From Nymphaea colorata (taxonomy: Eukaryota > Streptophyta > Magnoliopsida > Nymphaeales > Nymphaeaceae), in contig NC_045138.2 of the NCBI RefSeq assembly GCF_008831285.2, positions 31,159,934-31,219,933 on the forward strand: a stretch of 60,000 nt of DNA. The letters run 5' to 3'. The position numbers and the translations under genes were made by a program. Below, one piece after another: positions 1 to 16,026 of the stretch. The number at the start of each line of letters is the position of its first letter. The first letter of the stretch is position 1. The notes under the pieces are model-generated. The model ran no database searches and had not been told where the DNA came from. It was given only the letters and a program-made list of their open reading frames with translations.

Positions 1-1250
1 TTGACTAGGTTCAAATTCAAATTCAGATTCAATGTAGTTTTAAATAAATATACTACACACAATGCCTATAATACGGCTTGAATTCAGCTTAAAAACCAGA
101 CTCTAATTCAAATGTTAATCTTAAAATCAGATTCATATTATGAATTTGGATGTCGGATTCTGATATGGTATAGATTTTTCTTTAATAGAGTTTGAATATG
201 AATTCAAATCCTGATTCATAGATATATTTAATTAAAAACAAATATCATAAAGTATATATCTGATTCGAGTCCAACATCTATCGATATCTCTAATCAACAT
301 GAAAAATTTATATGAACATAGATTTATTATATTTACTTAGTTCATGTATGTCATTAACAAGATATAAACAGAAAATTATTTATGTTAAAACAAATTCATA
401 TCTTGGTAGATGTCGATTCAGCACTTCTAAATTAAAGAGAATATTGTGCTCAACTTTAGAAATTATTTGAACAAATTTTCTTCCTTTTTTCATGCAGTAT
501 AATTACAATACGTCACACGTAGAAATGGACTGAGGTGGAGCCTACGCCAAAGCAAAGGCGGGACAACATTAAATCATTGTAGCATTGAAAGTTATCTCGA
601 AATTAAAGTACATATCTTTTGTTACAGCAACCCCAATCTCTTCTTATCTCCAACAGCTTAATATGTCACAATAGTCAACAACAGTGTTCGATGAGTATGA
701 AGCAACTTTCCCTTACCATACATTTACTTTTTGGCTGCATTTTATGCCATTATTTGGGAGGTCGACTCGGCAATGTTCGAGATTGACTCGATTAAGACTC
801 GACAAACTCGTTTGAAAAAAATTGATGTTCATCATTACGTGCTGAGCTCGAACTCGACTCAATTAAAGCACGACAAACTCGTTTGAATAGAATTGATATT
901 CATCATTATGTGTTGAGCTCGAACTCGACTCGATTAAGGCACGACAAAATCGTAAACTTGTTTGAATATATTGATTTCGCTCGACTCGGCAGTTACGTGT
1001 TGAGCTCAAACTCAACTCAATTATTTGAACGAGTCAACTCATGAACTCGAGTTTGACTCGTTAAGCAAATGACTTGGCTCGAACTCGTTCATGAGCGAAG
1101 CTTTAACGAGTCAAGCTCCTTGTTCATCCCTAGTTATGAACCTATGCCACTCATATCAGTGACACAACCGCCTACCAATCACAGGTCCAAACAAGTGCAC
1201 CTAAGGGCAAACTTATTACCAACTAAGTTGGAAGGGGATCTCCCAGATGT
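1..1250. repeat. Degenerate AT-rich and CTCGA-rich repeat DNA
   Basis: There is no credible gene. Bases 1-300 match one end of a dispersed repeat family seen again near 3.1, 7.1, 15.2 and 37.9 kb. About 760-1045 is a degenerate tandem repeat with a period near 71 bp: units starting at about 821 and 892 share the word attgat-ttcatcatta and then gagctcgaactcgactc, and a third weaker unit starts near 970. The last part, to about 1130, holds the words ctcgtt and aacgag in both orientations, as in fold-back elements. Similar CTCGA/TTGAG-rich degenerate tracts occur at 16120-16610 and 32340-32490. Confidence 0.5.
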
Positions 1251-2379
1251 GTGATTGCCTAGTAACTAATATTGTAATTCTTCATTCAAATGGTTTGGAC
1301 AATATGGCTTTTCTTCGTGCCAGAAAAAAGTAAAAAGGCAAGAATTTATCTGGATCCAACACAACACGTGAGCGCAAATCCAGATAAAGCACACATGGAT
1401 GGATCCAAACACTAAAATAGGCCAGAAACTATATGCTGAATTCAGGTCGTGTCGGCCGGTAAAATATCCAAGCCAATTGACATGAAAGTGGCAATTAAGT
1501 ATGATTTTTAGGGGCATATCTATAATTTTCGTTCGGAAAACCACGTCTTTATGTGCCAAGCTTGTATCTTGTTCTTAAAAGAAAAAAAAAAGAAGTCTGA
1601 GGGACGGTGGCCATATTATGGTTAATTTTCTGTGAACCATGCAAAATTGATCTCTGTAATCGGTATTAGATCAGTGTTCTTGGCCATATTAGCTCCAATG
1701 CTTCCTGAGTCAGAAGCCAAAGAAGCTTCCATCTTACCAAGTTCCTTGACCATTATTACTGCAACTCTATACATATCCTAGTCCAAATTTGACTAAAACT
1801 TAACCTACCAAATTTGAAAGTGAGATTTTTTTTATGAGAGCCACTGGGCACCCATTTTGGTGGATGGTGCTTCGAGTTCAACTTCACAATGAGCAAAATC
1901 AAGTTGAAGAAAAAGGAAAAGGATAGCCACCATTTATTTTAGGTGAGCATAGGAGTATTTCATCCTATAGCTTAAAAGTGAGTCAAAATTTCTCACCTAA
2001 CTGCTTGTCCTTGTCCTTTTAGGGTAAAGAACATGCTTTCGGTGCTTTGAGATGCTGCTTCTACTGCGTTTCAGCTTTCACGTCGGTGGCCTTCCTTTTA
2101 CAGTATAAGAGTGTGAACATTCTTGGGATATGAATCCAAACTCATTACAAAATGTTAAAAGCTGGCTTTCAAAATGTACAAGCTTTGGATTTAGGATATC
2201 CATTTGAAGCTAAATCTGATCTGAATCTGAATCAGAATATGAAACTGATTGGCAATTTGTAATCTAAATTTGAATTGGAATTTTAATAAGATTAGAAGCC
2301 AGCTCTTAAATCTCAATCCGATTTCTTAATTGGATCATATCTGATTTTCTTGGAGCAACATAGTTTGATGTTGGACCAA

Positions 2380-3060
2380 AATCGGATGTATTGACAACCC
2401 TAAGTGTGTGTTTCTCCACTTTGAACCTTCTCCTAGATAAAGCGAATAATGGCAATCGGTTTCAATGTATTCTGTTTGCTCATGAAGACAAGACACAAAA
2501 TTAGCTGAGACGTGTATTTTTGCACTATGATCACAAAATAACTTGTTTGTTTAACAATATGAAAGCACATTTTAGTGAGAATCTCCCTAGCAAAAATGAT
2601 TTCACTTGCAGTAGTAGCCCAAGGCATAGCATTCAGCATCTACACTTGATCAAAAAACATCTTCATGTTTTTTTTTTTTTTTTCGTATAATCCATTGTAG
2701 AAGAAATAAGACTTTCTTGGGTTGAGAAATTTTAATTGACAGAAGATATACCTTGGAGCTATTTAACATCTTTCATATCGAACATCTTTTTTCCAATATG
2801 TTTGCGTGTCTGAAATGATTGCCTGTAATCACAATTCCATTAACATAAACTAAGATCATAATAACACATTGTTGTTCTCCCCAACAAGTCAATGACCTTT
2901 GCTCTGCCTCATTCACTAGCACTCGAGGTTGACTAATGCAACTCCTTCTCCTTTTGCTTGTTACACAAATTTGGCTCTTGTTCCTAATGTCTGTGATTCT
3001 TGTGGATTTTCAGTGTATTTAGGTGCAACATTCTGACCACAATACAGTTCTCCGGATTTT
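2380..3060 (-). mobile_element. Decayed Ty1/copia reverse transcriptase and RNase H remnant
   Basis: Read on the minus strand with frameshifts and stops, the segment gives copia RT-like text (LVYVNGIVITGNHF near 2800-2870, the place of the family's YVDD-IITG block). This is followed by SQPKKVLFL, then RNase H-like text (SEIIFAREIL near 2600, then HEQT-YIETDCHY near 2440-2490), in the family's usual order. Upstream, to about 3060, there is degenerate integrase-to-RT linker text. No LTRs or target duplication were recognised. It is a relic fragment, not an active element. Confidence 0.65.
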
Positions 3061-3104
3061 TACATAGCAAGAGAGAATAAAGTTAGCCATTGCATTATGT
3101 ATGA

Positions 3105-3500
3105 TGAATAGGCATCCGATTTGGATTGGATATCCGACTGAACTGTTTAGAAAAAATCAGAGAAACAAAAAAAAATAATATCTGATTAAGAAGTCCGATT
3201 GGACTTGAATTCAACAGATGACATCTAATCACATATGGATACACATAAATATCTGATCAGATTTGGATTTGGATCGGATTTAAATTTAAATGTCATATAA
3301 CCAATGCTTGTACATTCAGAAGATTGGCCAGATTCAGTTCAAAATTGGGAGTTTGATATGAATATAAAATATCAAATTCAGATTGGACTCAGATTGTGAA
3401 ATTGGATTTCAGATTCGGATTTGAATATGACATTTCTTTCTTTGTATTTGAATTCGAATTCCAATTTCAATCCGAAAAATAGATATAGTCAAAATATATC
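3105..3500 (+). repeat. Copy of dispersed GGATGTCAA-ended repeat
   Basis: This roughly 390-bp AT-rich segment aligns by eye with 7095-7410 and 37850-38090 in the same orientation, and with 15158-15592 in the opposite orientation. Shared landmarks are an A-run, then gattaagaagt-cgattgga, then gacatct-a, then a ggatt-ggatt tract, then caatg-t-gtacatt. The opposite end carries ttcttt-ttgtatt-gaattcgaa and finishes ttgacatt. The inverted copy starts ggatgtcaa and ends ttgacatc, so the ends may be short terminal inverted repeats. No coding capacity was seen. Confidence 0.5.
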
Positions 3501-4004
3501 CAATTCAAATGAAATCCATTGACATTCTTAATGATAAATATAGAGATGCTCACATTCTACAATTCGGGATGGCCACCGTGACAGATTTTTTTTTTCTGAG
3601 ACCTGTTTTCGTCGTTTTTCGTCGGAATTGGGCTCATTGCAAGATTCTCTTGGCTAGGATTCTCTCCGTCACTGCAATTATCTCCATGCGTTTGTCCTAT
3701 GGAACCTCAATTTAATCTTGTATGAGTTGTAGATTGGCCAAAATAGTTTTAAATCTATTAGCCATCTTACTTTTAACTAATTAAATCATTGATTGTAAAA
3801 AATACCTCGAAAATCAAATACATTTGAAGTTGAAACAACCGGAAAAAATATAGTATTTTTGCCTTTGATATTGTTAGAAAGGACAATGATAGAATAGATA
3901 AAAAAAATACAGAACTCCAAGACAAGGGGCACAATAGAAAACGTCTACAAAGAAAGTGATTGAGGCGAGGGATCCACAATCTTGGAATGTTCTCCCCCAC
4001 CATC

Positions 4005-5298
<1,294 letters not shown>

Positions 5299-5386
5299 GG
5301 TTGCCAATTAAACTCACAGAGAGGGAGGGAGAGAGCGAGAGAGATGTTGGCTATGGGAGTTTGTTGTACTCCTTGGATGTGGTGAG

Positions 5387-5394
5387 TATTTATA
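5387..5394 (-). promoter_or_regulatory. TATA box of PRX-1
   Basis: TATAAATA on the minus strand lies 89 bp upstream of the PRX-1 ATG. The sequence around it (cagtctataaatactcacca) recurs at the same place before copy 4, which supports its being the core promoter. Confidence 0.7.
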
Positions 5395-6140
5395 GACTGA
5401 AGATTACAGTACTCTTGACTTGCTTTCTTGAGTAAAACAAAGATAGGTCAGCTCGGAGGCATTTATTGTTCGACAGTTAGCCGACAAAGTGACGCTTTGA
5501 TCGTATTCACGGGAGTACTCGGCCGCCACACAAATTTTCGTTCGGTCAAACTTTGAAATGTTCAACCCTTCACTCGATCATCTACTCGTTTGTCCGCGGC
5601 ATGCATGAACCACAAACTGTCAGTTCCTGGAATTGTTCATCATCGGCCGGTGCTCTCCGCGGCCGTCAACACACCAGGTCGGTGCACCGTCTGAGTGCTC
5701 CACACTGTCAACGAAACGGAGCAAGTTGGTAGGCATTTCCTAGCAGCTGGCTACTCACTTGCTAACGGACAGTTGTTCGTAACAAGGCAAAGAATTCGAC
5801 GTTACTGACATTATCAGGTTAAAGTATATTTTCACTTGTAACGTAGAGTCTACGAAAATTATGATGAGCATGACGGTATCGCGTCCCTCTACACATTAGA
5901 TACATATATGCCTTTATACAAAGATCTTTAGCTGCTTTGCATGCCAGAAAAACATTTGCATATGAATCATGGAGTGGGGCGAACCCAGTAAATTCTGACT
6001 AAAGGGTAATACACATAAAATTTTATATTTTTAAGGGGCACCAACATGTAGATGATAAAATTTTGTTCAGAAATAACAATATAAAATAATAAGTTTTTAT
6101 AGTCTGCGTGGGAAATTGCCCACACATAATCCACACCTAC

Positions 6141-6142
<2 letters not shown>

Positions 6143-6192
<50 letters not shown>
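6143..6192. repeat. (GA)25 microsatellite
   Basis: This is an uninterrupted GA dinucleotide run. It lies just beside the 3' end of a LINE-like fragment and makes an artificial Leu-Ser open frame on the minus strand. Confidence 0.95.
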
Positions 6193-6193
<1 letters not shown>

Positions 6194-6204
6194 GATAAAA
6201 TGAA

Positions 6205-6445
6205 AATATATAGTAAAATTGAGGGACAAGAAGTCCCCTAAGTATATAAGCAAACTGCAGAAACGAAATATAAGAAGAGAATATACAAGTTAGTATCACA
6301 ATAAAATGTAATAAGAGAGGTGGAGAGAGAGTGGACAGACGGAACAACAGAATCACCCAGCAGTAGACGAAGGACGGCGCCATAGCCGAATAGCAAAGTG
6401 AACATCTCCCTGCACAAGGCGTGTCACAGACTCCGACGTTGGAGA
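6205..6445 (-). mobile_element. 5'-truncated LINE 3' end
   Basis: The minus strand from about 6440 downward reads SESVTRLVQG--HFAIRLWRR, then a stop and a 3' UTR-like tail. It aligns with the end of the better LINE copy at 51170-52240 (DSVVRLVQEYAQFVIRLRHH, then a stop). Nucleotide identity is also visible: ctcctgcacaag occurs there and ccctgcacaag here, each after a similar cgaat-caaa-tga word. Only the final part of ORF2 and the UTR remain. Confidence 0.55.
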
Positions 6446-6921
6446 GAGAGAGAGATGTTACTCTTAAACTTCTCAAAACAAAGTTAAAAGTTAGAAAATG
6501 CATCTCCAGTTTAGAATAAGAACATTACTTTTGTTTAAGCATTTTATGTGTTGAAAGTGGGGCTCCTTATTTCTTAGCAGCCCACTTCAAAGTCTTATTC
6601 TGATCAGCCATACAAGTATATGTATTAGAAAGGACAGTAATCCAGAATCATGGTTATCGTTATTTATTTTTTCTATGTATTAGAAAGTTTTCTTCTGATC
6701 CGCACCATTCTTTTTGCTTCCACACAAGTGGGGATCCAGTGAATGTCAAATAAAGTCGGAAATTATATCTGCTCGCCCAGAAAAGTCGACAGAAAACGTT
6801 ATATAGAAATCTGTATATATTGATAATATATTGTATATAAATTACATGAAGAACAAAATGTTCGGTTGTCAGTGCACGGTAAGTGTTGCTAGCCAGCTAC
6901 GCCAGCTAGAAATTAAAAAGT

Positions 6922-7021
<100 letters not shown>

Positions 7022-7094
7022 TTTCTCAGTAATAAAGGACCAAATCGATAGTCACTTGGATAAGCAGGTCATTTAGTGTCCGCTACTTTACTTG

Positions 7095-7410
7095 GACATG
7101 AAAAAAAAAAATTAACATTCAATTAAGAAATTGGATTGGATTAAGTTTTATGAAATGACATCTGAATGCATTTAGATTTAGATTTGGATTATATTTACCA
7201 TAAGTAAATAAATCTTATATCCAATGTTCATACATTTTGAAAATTGTTCCTTAAAATATGTAATGGGGTTTTAATTTTCAGATTGAAATATCCATTTAAG
7301 AATCATATTTGAATCGAATTCAGATCGTGCATTCAAATTTGGATTTAGTTATGGTATTGGTCTTTTCTTCGTTCGTATTCGAAGCCAAGTATATGAACAT
7401 TTGAAAAAGT
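7095..7410 (+). repeat. Second copy of dispersed GGATGTCAA-ended repeat
   Basis: The A-run, attaagaaattggattgga, gaaatgacatctgaatgca, and tccaatgttcatacatttt occur in the same order as in the copies at 3105 and 37850. The far end has ttcttcgttcgtattcgaa, matching ttctttgtatttgaattcgaa at 3435. Confidence 0.5.
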
Positions 7411-8784
7411 AAGATATATAACATGTAACTTAAGCCAACCTCCTGATTGTCATAGGTGGCCTAATTTTTTTCCCTAATGTTTGAATGCTAGGTTTTTTTT
7501 TCAAAGCTGGGTTACATGCAAATGCATATGTACTTGTATAATGTATATTTTTATAACTTATATGCATGACATATACCCCAAAAAGTAGGTCAAGGAACAC
7601 ATGTCATGCACTAAAGGCTGTGTATTCCAAAACTTTAAGTTAAAGCTTTCTCACTCTAAAGTCTAAACTACAACTGGCACGAGAAGTTCTTCCACAAAAG
7701 GCATTTCTCATTTTGAGTACTAACAGGATGAGAGGTCTCCTTCACAAGATTAGTCAGCAGCTACGACGGTCAAACTTTGAAACTTCAACTCCCTCCTCTC
7801 CTCGAGATCTCGTGAAAATTTTTACTTCACGTTGATCGGCTACCACTTACAGTTACAAGCGATGACTTTAATAGTATTTTTGGGGTTTTCCGTCCAAGGG
7901 CTCCAGTTTTGCTAATGTTACTGACGAGGTACGTCCCGAATTTCTGATTTTCGAAATGCATTTCTCACTTGGGTTGTCGTCAAATTAACAAAACCAAAAC
8001 TCTTAGTGTGGGATTAAGTGGTTCCGAGTCAGGTCGGAGTCGTTGGATCCATTTCTTACCGGATTCAATTCAAACGAACCTTATGTAATGGGATCGAGTT
8101 GAACATAGATTCATATCCTGGTTCAAAAAAATTAACATCTTAAGCATGCTTTGGAATTTAATTAGAAGTAGAAAGTGAGACTTTAAATGGAAGTTGCACT
8201 TTTAATTAATTTTCATAAGAGGCTCATGAAGTTCAATTCAACATATGACCCACTAAGAGCTTAGAGCTCCCTTCAAAAGTCTAGGGTCTTGAGTTTGCTT
8301 TGGTGTTCCAGCGGGGTCTCACTCTTTACGGATTATTGACTAGGCAGGCAAGTGGTACTAGGGCCAACTTTTAAAATGTTATGGATGAAAAGAACAGTGT
8401 AAAATTAACTTCATGTGACACATAAAAACAAAACATATATGCAATAAGAAGAAGCAACTATATAGTAAATATTCGGATGTTGCGTAGAAACTTGTCCATC
8501 TAAGTCGGTGGACGGAGGCGCCAACTGACTTGGTTGGCCCTACCTACAAGAAGTCAGAATCGGCTTTTCGGCCGGCGATGATGAGAAGTTCTTCAAAAGT
8601 CGGACCACAAATTGTGGGTTCAAGCGACTCTCGTCCTCTTACAGTCACGGGCCTTTAATAAATGGCGTCTCTTCGTCAACACACTCTTTAAGGAGTCCAG
8701 GTGATGAAGTCAACAAAGTTGTGCCATAATGTTCAAACCTCAAGGTCATGCTCTCGTGAAGCATGAACGTGGCTTAGATTTTCC

Positions 8785-8792
8785 TATAAATA
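8785..8792 (+). promoter_or_regulatory. TATA box of PRX-2
   Basis: TATAAATA lies 123 bp before the PRX-2 ATG and is followed by a CT-rich leader. The upstream words aaggagtcc and gaagtcaacaaagttgtgcc are shared with the promoter of copy 3. Confidence 0.7.
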
Positions 8793-8907
8793 TCGATTCC
8801 TTCATCTACTGAACCGCATCACCATCACAACTACAATCTCAATCTCCCTCTCTCTCCGTCTACTACATTCTCTGTCTATCGGTTGCTCCTTCTGTTAAGC
8901 ATTTAGC

Positions 8908-10126
<1,219 letters not shown>

Positions 10127-13020
10127 TTACAGAGAGAAAGAGATCGGAGAGTTTTTGACTTGTTTCGACAAAATACATCCCTCTTCGACTGAGTGTTGAC
10201 ACTGTGTCTAAGCTCATAGTAAGCGTGGTTTGTTATTGTGAAAGCAAGTGCTGTGCATGTTCACATGAACATTTTGTTCCGTTGTAGTTCTAATTAATGG
10301 CAGAGTGTTTGTGGACTATAATCATGAAATCAAGGAACTTTGTGTTTATCACCTTGTTGCTTCTTTTGGAATTGTATGAATCAACGTATCTCAATATGAT
10401 GTTATATAATTTTGTCCAGTACTCTTTATCAATCTTCTTGAATTGCATGCCAACACTTGACCATCATTTGTTTCGGATTTAGATCAGCTACATGGTATAT
10501 TTTCTTAGTAATTTTAGACATGAAACAAAATAAACCTCGGGGTTATTAGATGCTTAAGCTTGCCTTGAGAAACAAAGGAGTTGTTTGGGGGACATATAAT
10601 AAGAAGAAAACAGAAGATAAAGAATGACTCTGGCTGTTGTGAAAATGATTGATTATGCGAAGGTTCAAGCGTATCATGTGCCGAAACGGATTCAATCCAC
10701 CGAGTCGATCCGCAGAGGCCCCTCCCACCTAAAAGACACAACGTCCAACGAAGGCGCCGTGTCATGCAGTGCGCCGGTCGACGACGCATCGACATCTGCA
10801 GATCAACAGCACACTGATCATGTGTTTGGCCAGAGCTTTCATTAGGTCTGAACCGCATGTTCAATCTCAGCCTGATTCTAATTAAGCAAAATTTGGTTAG
10901 GCTCAAGCTTGGCTCATTTTTGGGATCAACTGATTTACAGAAAGATTTTTCGTTTGTTTTTTCTTCTTTGGTAAGAAGATGACAACTAAAAGATAGTAAC
11001 TACTGTTTGAAGAAAACGATACTGTCATGCGTTTGTAGGTAAACAATCTTGTGATCTCTATAAGAGCGTGGGTTAAAGCTTTTCGAGCTCTCTCTTTTGG
11101 TCCTTCACATCAACCCAATGAAAGTGTTTTACAAGGTGCATGATGCGATGAATTGATTCAAACTAGAAGAAAAAAGAAGCACCGTTTGTTAATATATATT
11201 TGAGCGGATACTCTTCAAATATAGACGCAGATCCTAGATGAGCAATAGAGGGCAGTACATATTTCGACATTTGTTCTAAAAAAAAAAAAGAATGCCTAAT
11301 CCGTTCTTCGTAAAGAACACCCTTTTAACGTGTGATATTTATATTTGGAAAATGCATCATTCTCGTAAAGGTATAATCGTGAAGGGAAGAAACCTAATTG
11401 GCTTAATGGGGGTAAAAACGAACCTGGTGTGACTGACCTGATAGAGCACCAGCCATATGATGGAGGAACTTTTCAAAGTTGGACATATTCACTTGTTACT
11501 GTATTACAACAGAAAATCTGATCAGTTTTTATTCTAGTTTTTTGTTGGTGGATTCTAAGAACAACTATCAATGTGTGCATGTCGCGCAATAAATCCCGAC
11601 TCTTGTGAAGAGGGCAATGCAAGCACAATTTGTGGATAGAGAGACTGCACGCCGTCGTCGGCAATAAATGCCTCGAGAACTGACTCTGCCGCTAAACGCG
11701 GAGTTGACTGTCCATTTGGCCGGTCACTTCAGCATGTCTAAATCATTGAACAGTATGATATTATATTAGTTTTCTATTCAACATTGCATTGGTCAACCAT
11801 TGCTAATTAATTGCAACATTTCTTCCAATGCAAAAGGTGGTCGACGGACTTACTCGAAGATAATTCCGGCCGCTTCATCTTCCTTCATCGGCAGTCAAAT
11901 CGTTAAGCAAGCTTGTTGAGGTATAGCGTTTCACTGGTTGTTGTCGATACAACCATGCAGGATATATATGCCAACAGTGTGAGTGAAAGATTGTTTCGCG
12001 TATTAACATAACCCCTTCATGATGACGTGCACAATTGAATGTATTCCTATTACTGTTTTATATAATATAGTGATGTTGACTAAAGACATCTTAGTTAATT
12101 AAAGACATCTTAATTTTCTCTCTGTGGTAGGTAATTCATAAACCAAATCGTCAAAATTATATAGTAACTAGAAGTTAGTAAAGAGACACTATTACAAAGG
12201 GAAGCAAGATGACATGCATCAGGCGCTTGGGTACTAGTGCAAAGTGGATATGTTGCTCCAAAAATTAAAGTTGACCTTTTCTGGAGCATTTTCTTTTTGT
12301 TTCATGATACTTTTTGCATTGCAAAGGTAGCTTTGTCTTTTGCAAAAAGGCCACTTTTCCATTTTTCCGATTGTCTTTATAGGGAGGATCTTATTTCTCA
12401 AAAAAGGCAACGAAAATCAGTTTAATATTAGAAAATGACCCAAGATTGAGCGTAATTATAACAAGGCTTTGCTTAATTAGGACATTTAAACAGGCTGATA
12501 TTTGATATGAGATTCGAAGGAGCTTCTAAAAGCCTGGCAAGAACACCGTGATATATATATATATATGCCTGCTGATAATAAACCAATTGTTCGACAGCCA
12601 TCTCCTGCTCCTAAAGAAAGCCTGAATCGTAATTCCATGTTCCTTTTTTCTATATTAATTATATATCTGCTAGCTAGATTCACGCCTAATATGCGCTAGC
12701 TACTTAACTCATACAATTCAAAAACCACCAATGAGGTGATGATCGAACACAAACTTCCTTGATTTCATAAGTATAGTCCACAAACAATTTCCCATTAATT
12801 AGAACTGCAACAGAACAAAATGTTCATCTGAACATGCATCGCACTTGTTTTCACAATAACAAACAACGCTCAATAAACTTAATTAACACAGTGTCTACAC
12901 TCACTCAAAGAGCATATGTCTAACTTTTCCTTTCATTGAAGAAAATGTACGTAAAACCTTTTGTGGGGAAAGCTAAGAGTTGTATTTTATCGAACTCAGA
13001 AACTCCCTCTCTCTCTCCAA
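10127..13020. other. Centre of the inverted peroxidase cluster
   Basis: This region separates the convergent 3' ends of copies 2 and 3. About 10127-10390 and 12710-13020 are inverted homologous 3' flanks; shared words include tttgttattgtgaaa, catgttca-atgaacattttgtt and tgtttgtggactata. A GC-richer island at 10680-10840 has open frames on both strands but no recognisable domain. About 11465-11700 resembles the 5' flank of copy 4. I see no gene. Confidence 0.6.
11465..11700 (+). promoter_or_regulatory. Relic peroxidase promoter without a gene
   Basis: Words gaacttttcaaagtt, cccgactcttgtgaagag and caataaatgcctcgagaactgact appear in the same order as in the copy 4 upstream region (16825-16955: gaacttttcaaagttt, gccgactcttgcgaagaa, caataaatgcctcgagtgctgact). 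No peroxidase exon follows on the plus strand, so this is probably the remains of a lost copy. Confidence 0.45.
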
Positions 13021-14222
<1,202 letters not shown>

Positions 14223-14332
14223 GATTGCTTAATTAACACAGAGATCGAGATCGAGAGATTGCAGTAGAGAAAAAGAAAGAGATTGAGATTGTAGTAGTGT
14301 TGGTGGTGTGGTGGAGACGATGAATGAGTGGA

Positions 14333-14340
14333 TATATATA
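14333..14340 (-). promoter_or_regulatory. TATA box of PRX-3
   Basis: TATATATA on the minus strand lies about 110 bp before the ATG, at the position that holds TATAAATA before copy 2. The surrounding promoter aligns with that of copy 2. Confidence 0.6.
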
Positions 14341-15955
14341 GGCAAATCATGGGAAGCTATGTAACCGACACCATCTTCTCCGAAGCTTGACTTCCAGGTC
14401 TGAATACGATGGCACAACTTTGTTGACTTGTTCATAATTGGGACTCCTTGTGTAGAGAGAGAGAGAGAGAGAGAGAGAGATTCATTAAATGCACAAGAAT
14501 ACTCGCTTGATCCCTCAAATTATGGTCAACTTTTTGGAGAACTTCTCATCATCCATTCGTTCCGCTCTACTGAACTTTGAAGAGATTCTCATCATCATCC
14601 ACTCCAGTTAACTGGCCTCCACCCGAAAAGCAGATTCTGACTTCCCTTATACAGGGCCGACGATCAACACCTAAGTTATGGCGGACTTGGTTAGGTTTCT
14701 CGTTGAGCACCATCCGGGTGATGGAACAATATTTAATTACTATATATGTTCTTCCTGCCTAATATATATATTGTTGTTATGTGTTGCATGCGTTTTTACA
14801 CTGTTTTCATCATTTATATCATTTTCCTCTGTACCAATATCTTTTGGCCAAAAAAAAAAAAAAAGAAAGAAAGACTAATCTGCTCCCCTGTCAAGGTCAG
14901 AAAGATGGTGTATCAGAGAGAAATCGAAACTCAAAACAACAAATTTAGTGGTGCACTTTTTTAAACTTCTTTTGTTTTAGGGGAGCGCAACATACTCTGC
15001 CTCCTATTCCGTACTTATAATGTGGAAGCAAGGAAAAGCTTTGCCGTATAATTACAAATAGCCAGGAAACAATATTGCTCACTTGATTTAATAAGTTACA
15101 GAAGAAGAACTAAAAGCTCAAAAGGCAACCGGATCCATTGCTCGTGGCCGATAGGGATGTCAACTGGTTAGATTCAGTCAGACAAAATATAGTCCTTACT
15201 ATATCCAGTTTTTGTCATGTTCATACATTCATATTTGGATTTGGATTTGAATACAAACGAAGAAAATCTATGCCATATCTGAATCTGAATATAATTTTTG
15301 AAATTTGAATTCCGATTTTTTTATTAGTATCCGAATCCAACGTATTTAAATTAAATACAAACAACATAACGTATGTCAAATACACAAGGTTTAGTATTTA
15401 AAACTACATTCAATCTGAATTTGAATCTAATCAGAAATGTACAAATTTTGAATCCGATTGGACGTCATTTTTGAAGTCCAAATTCGATCCAATGTCTCAA
15501 CCAAAGATTGAATTTTGTTCCATATCCATTTCTTGTTGAAACAATTTGGTTTATTAGATATTGAATCTGAATTGAATGTACAATTGACATCGCTAGTGAA
15601 CGATCAAGTACCCAATTAATGTTCAGCCGGTGCTGTAACATTAGTCTGCCGATCCGTGAGTCGGACAGGCAACTTTAATTAAGGTTTGGTCGGTCGGCAG
15701 GAGGTCAAACATAAATTGGAAGTCAAAATTTGAAGAGCTGGCTAGCTCCTCACGGTTCACTCTCAAGCTTGCAAGTTCTCTTGAGTTCGTTTGAACGTGA
15801 GCACGGTCAAAACGCCAAGTTACTTGGGGCCGACATGATCTGACTTTGTTGGTCGGTCTAATTTAATTCTAGTTGTGCCCACCTTGCAAGACTCAACCCG
15901 CATTGACAGCAGAACATTTTCTAGACATATAATATATTACCTACTTCTTCCTTAG

Positions 15956-16026
<71 letters not shown>

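Noticed and set aside
5967-6503. 178-codon minus-strand frame
   Set aside because: It runs through a (GA)25 tract, read as Leu-Ser repeats, and a LINE 3' end; no gene is supported.
10514-10906. 130-codon minus and 73-codon plus frames in a GC-richer island
   Set aside because: Neither resembles a known protein and both lack splice or promoter context; listed only as part of the cluster centre.
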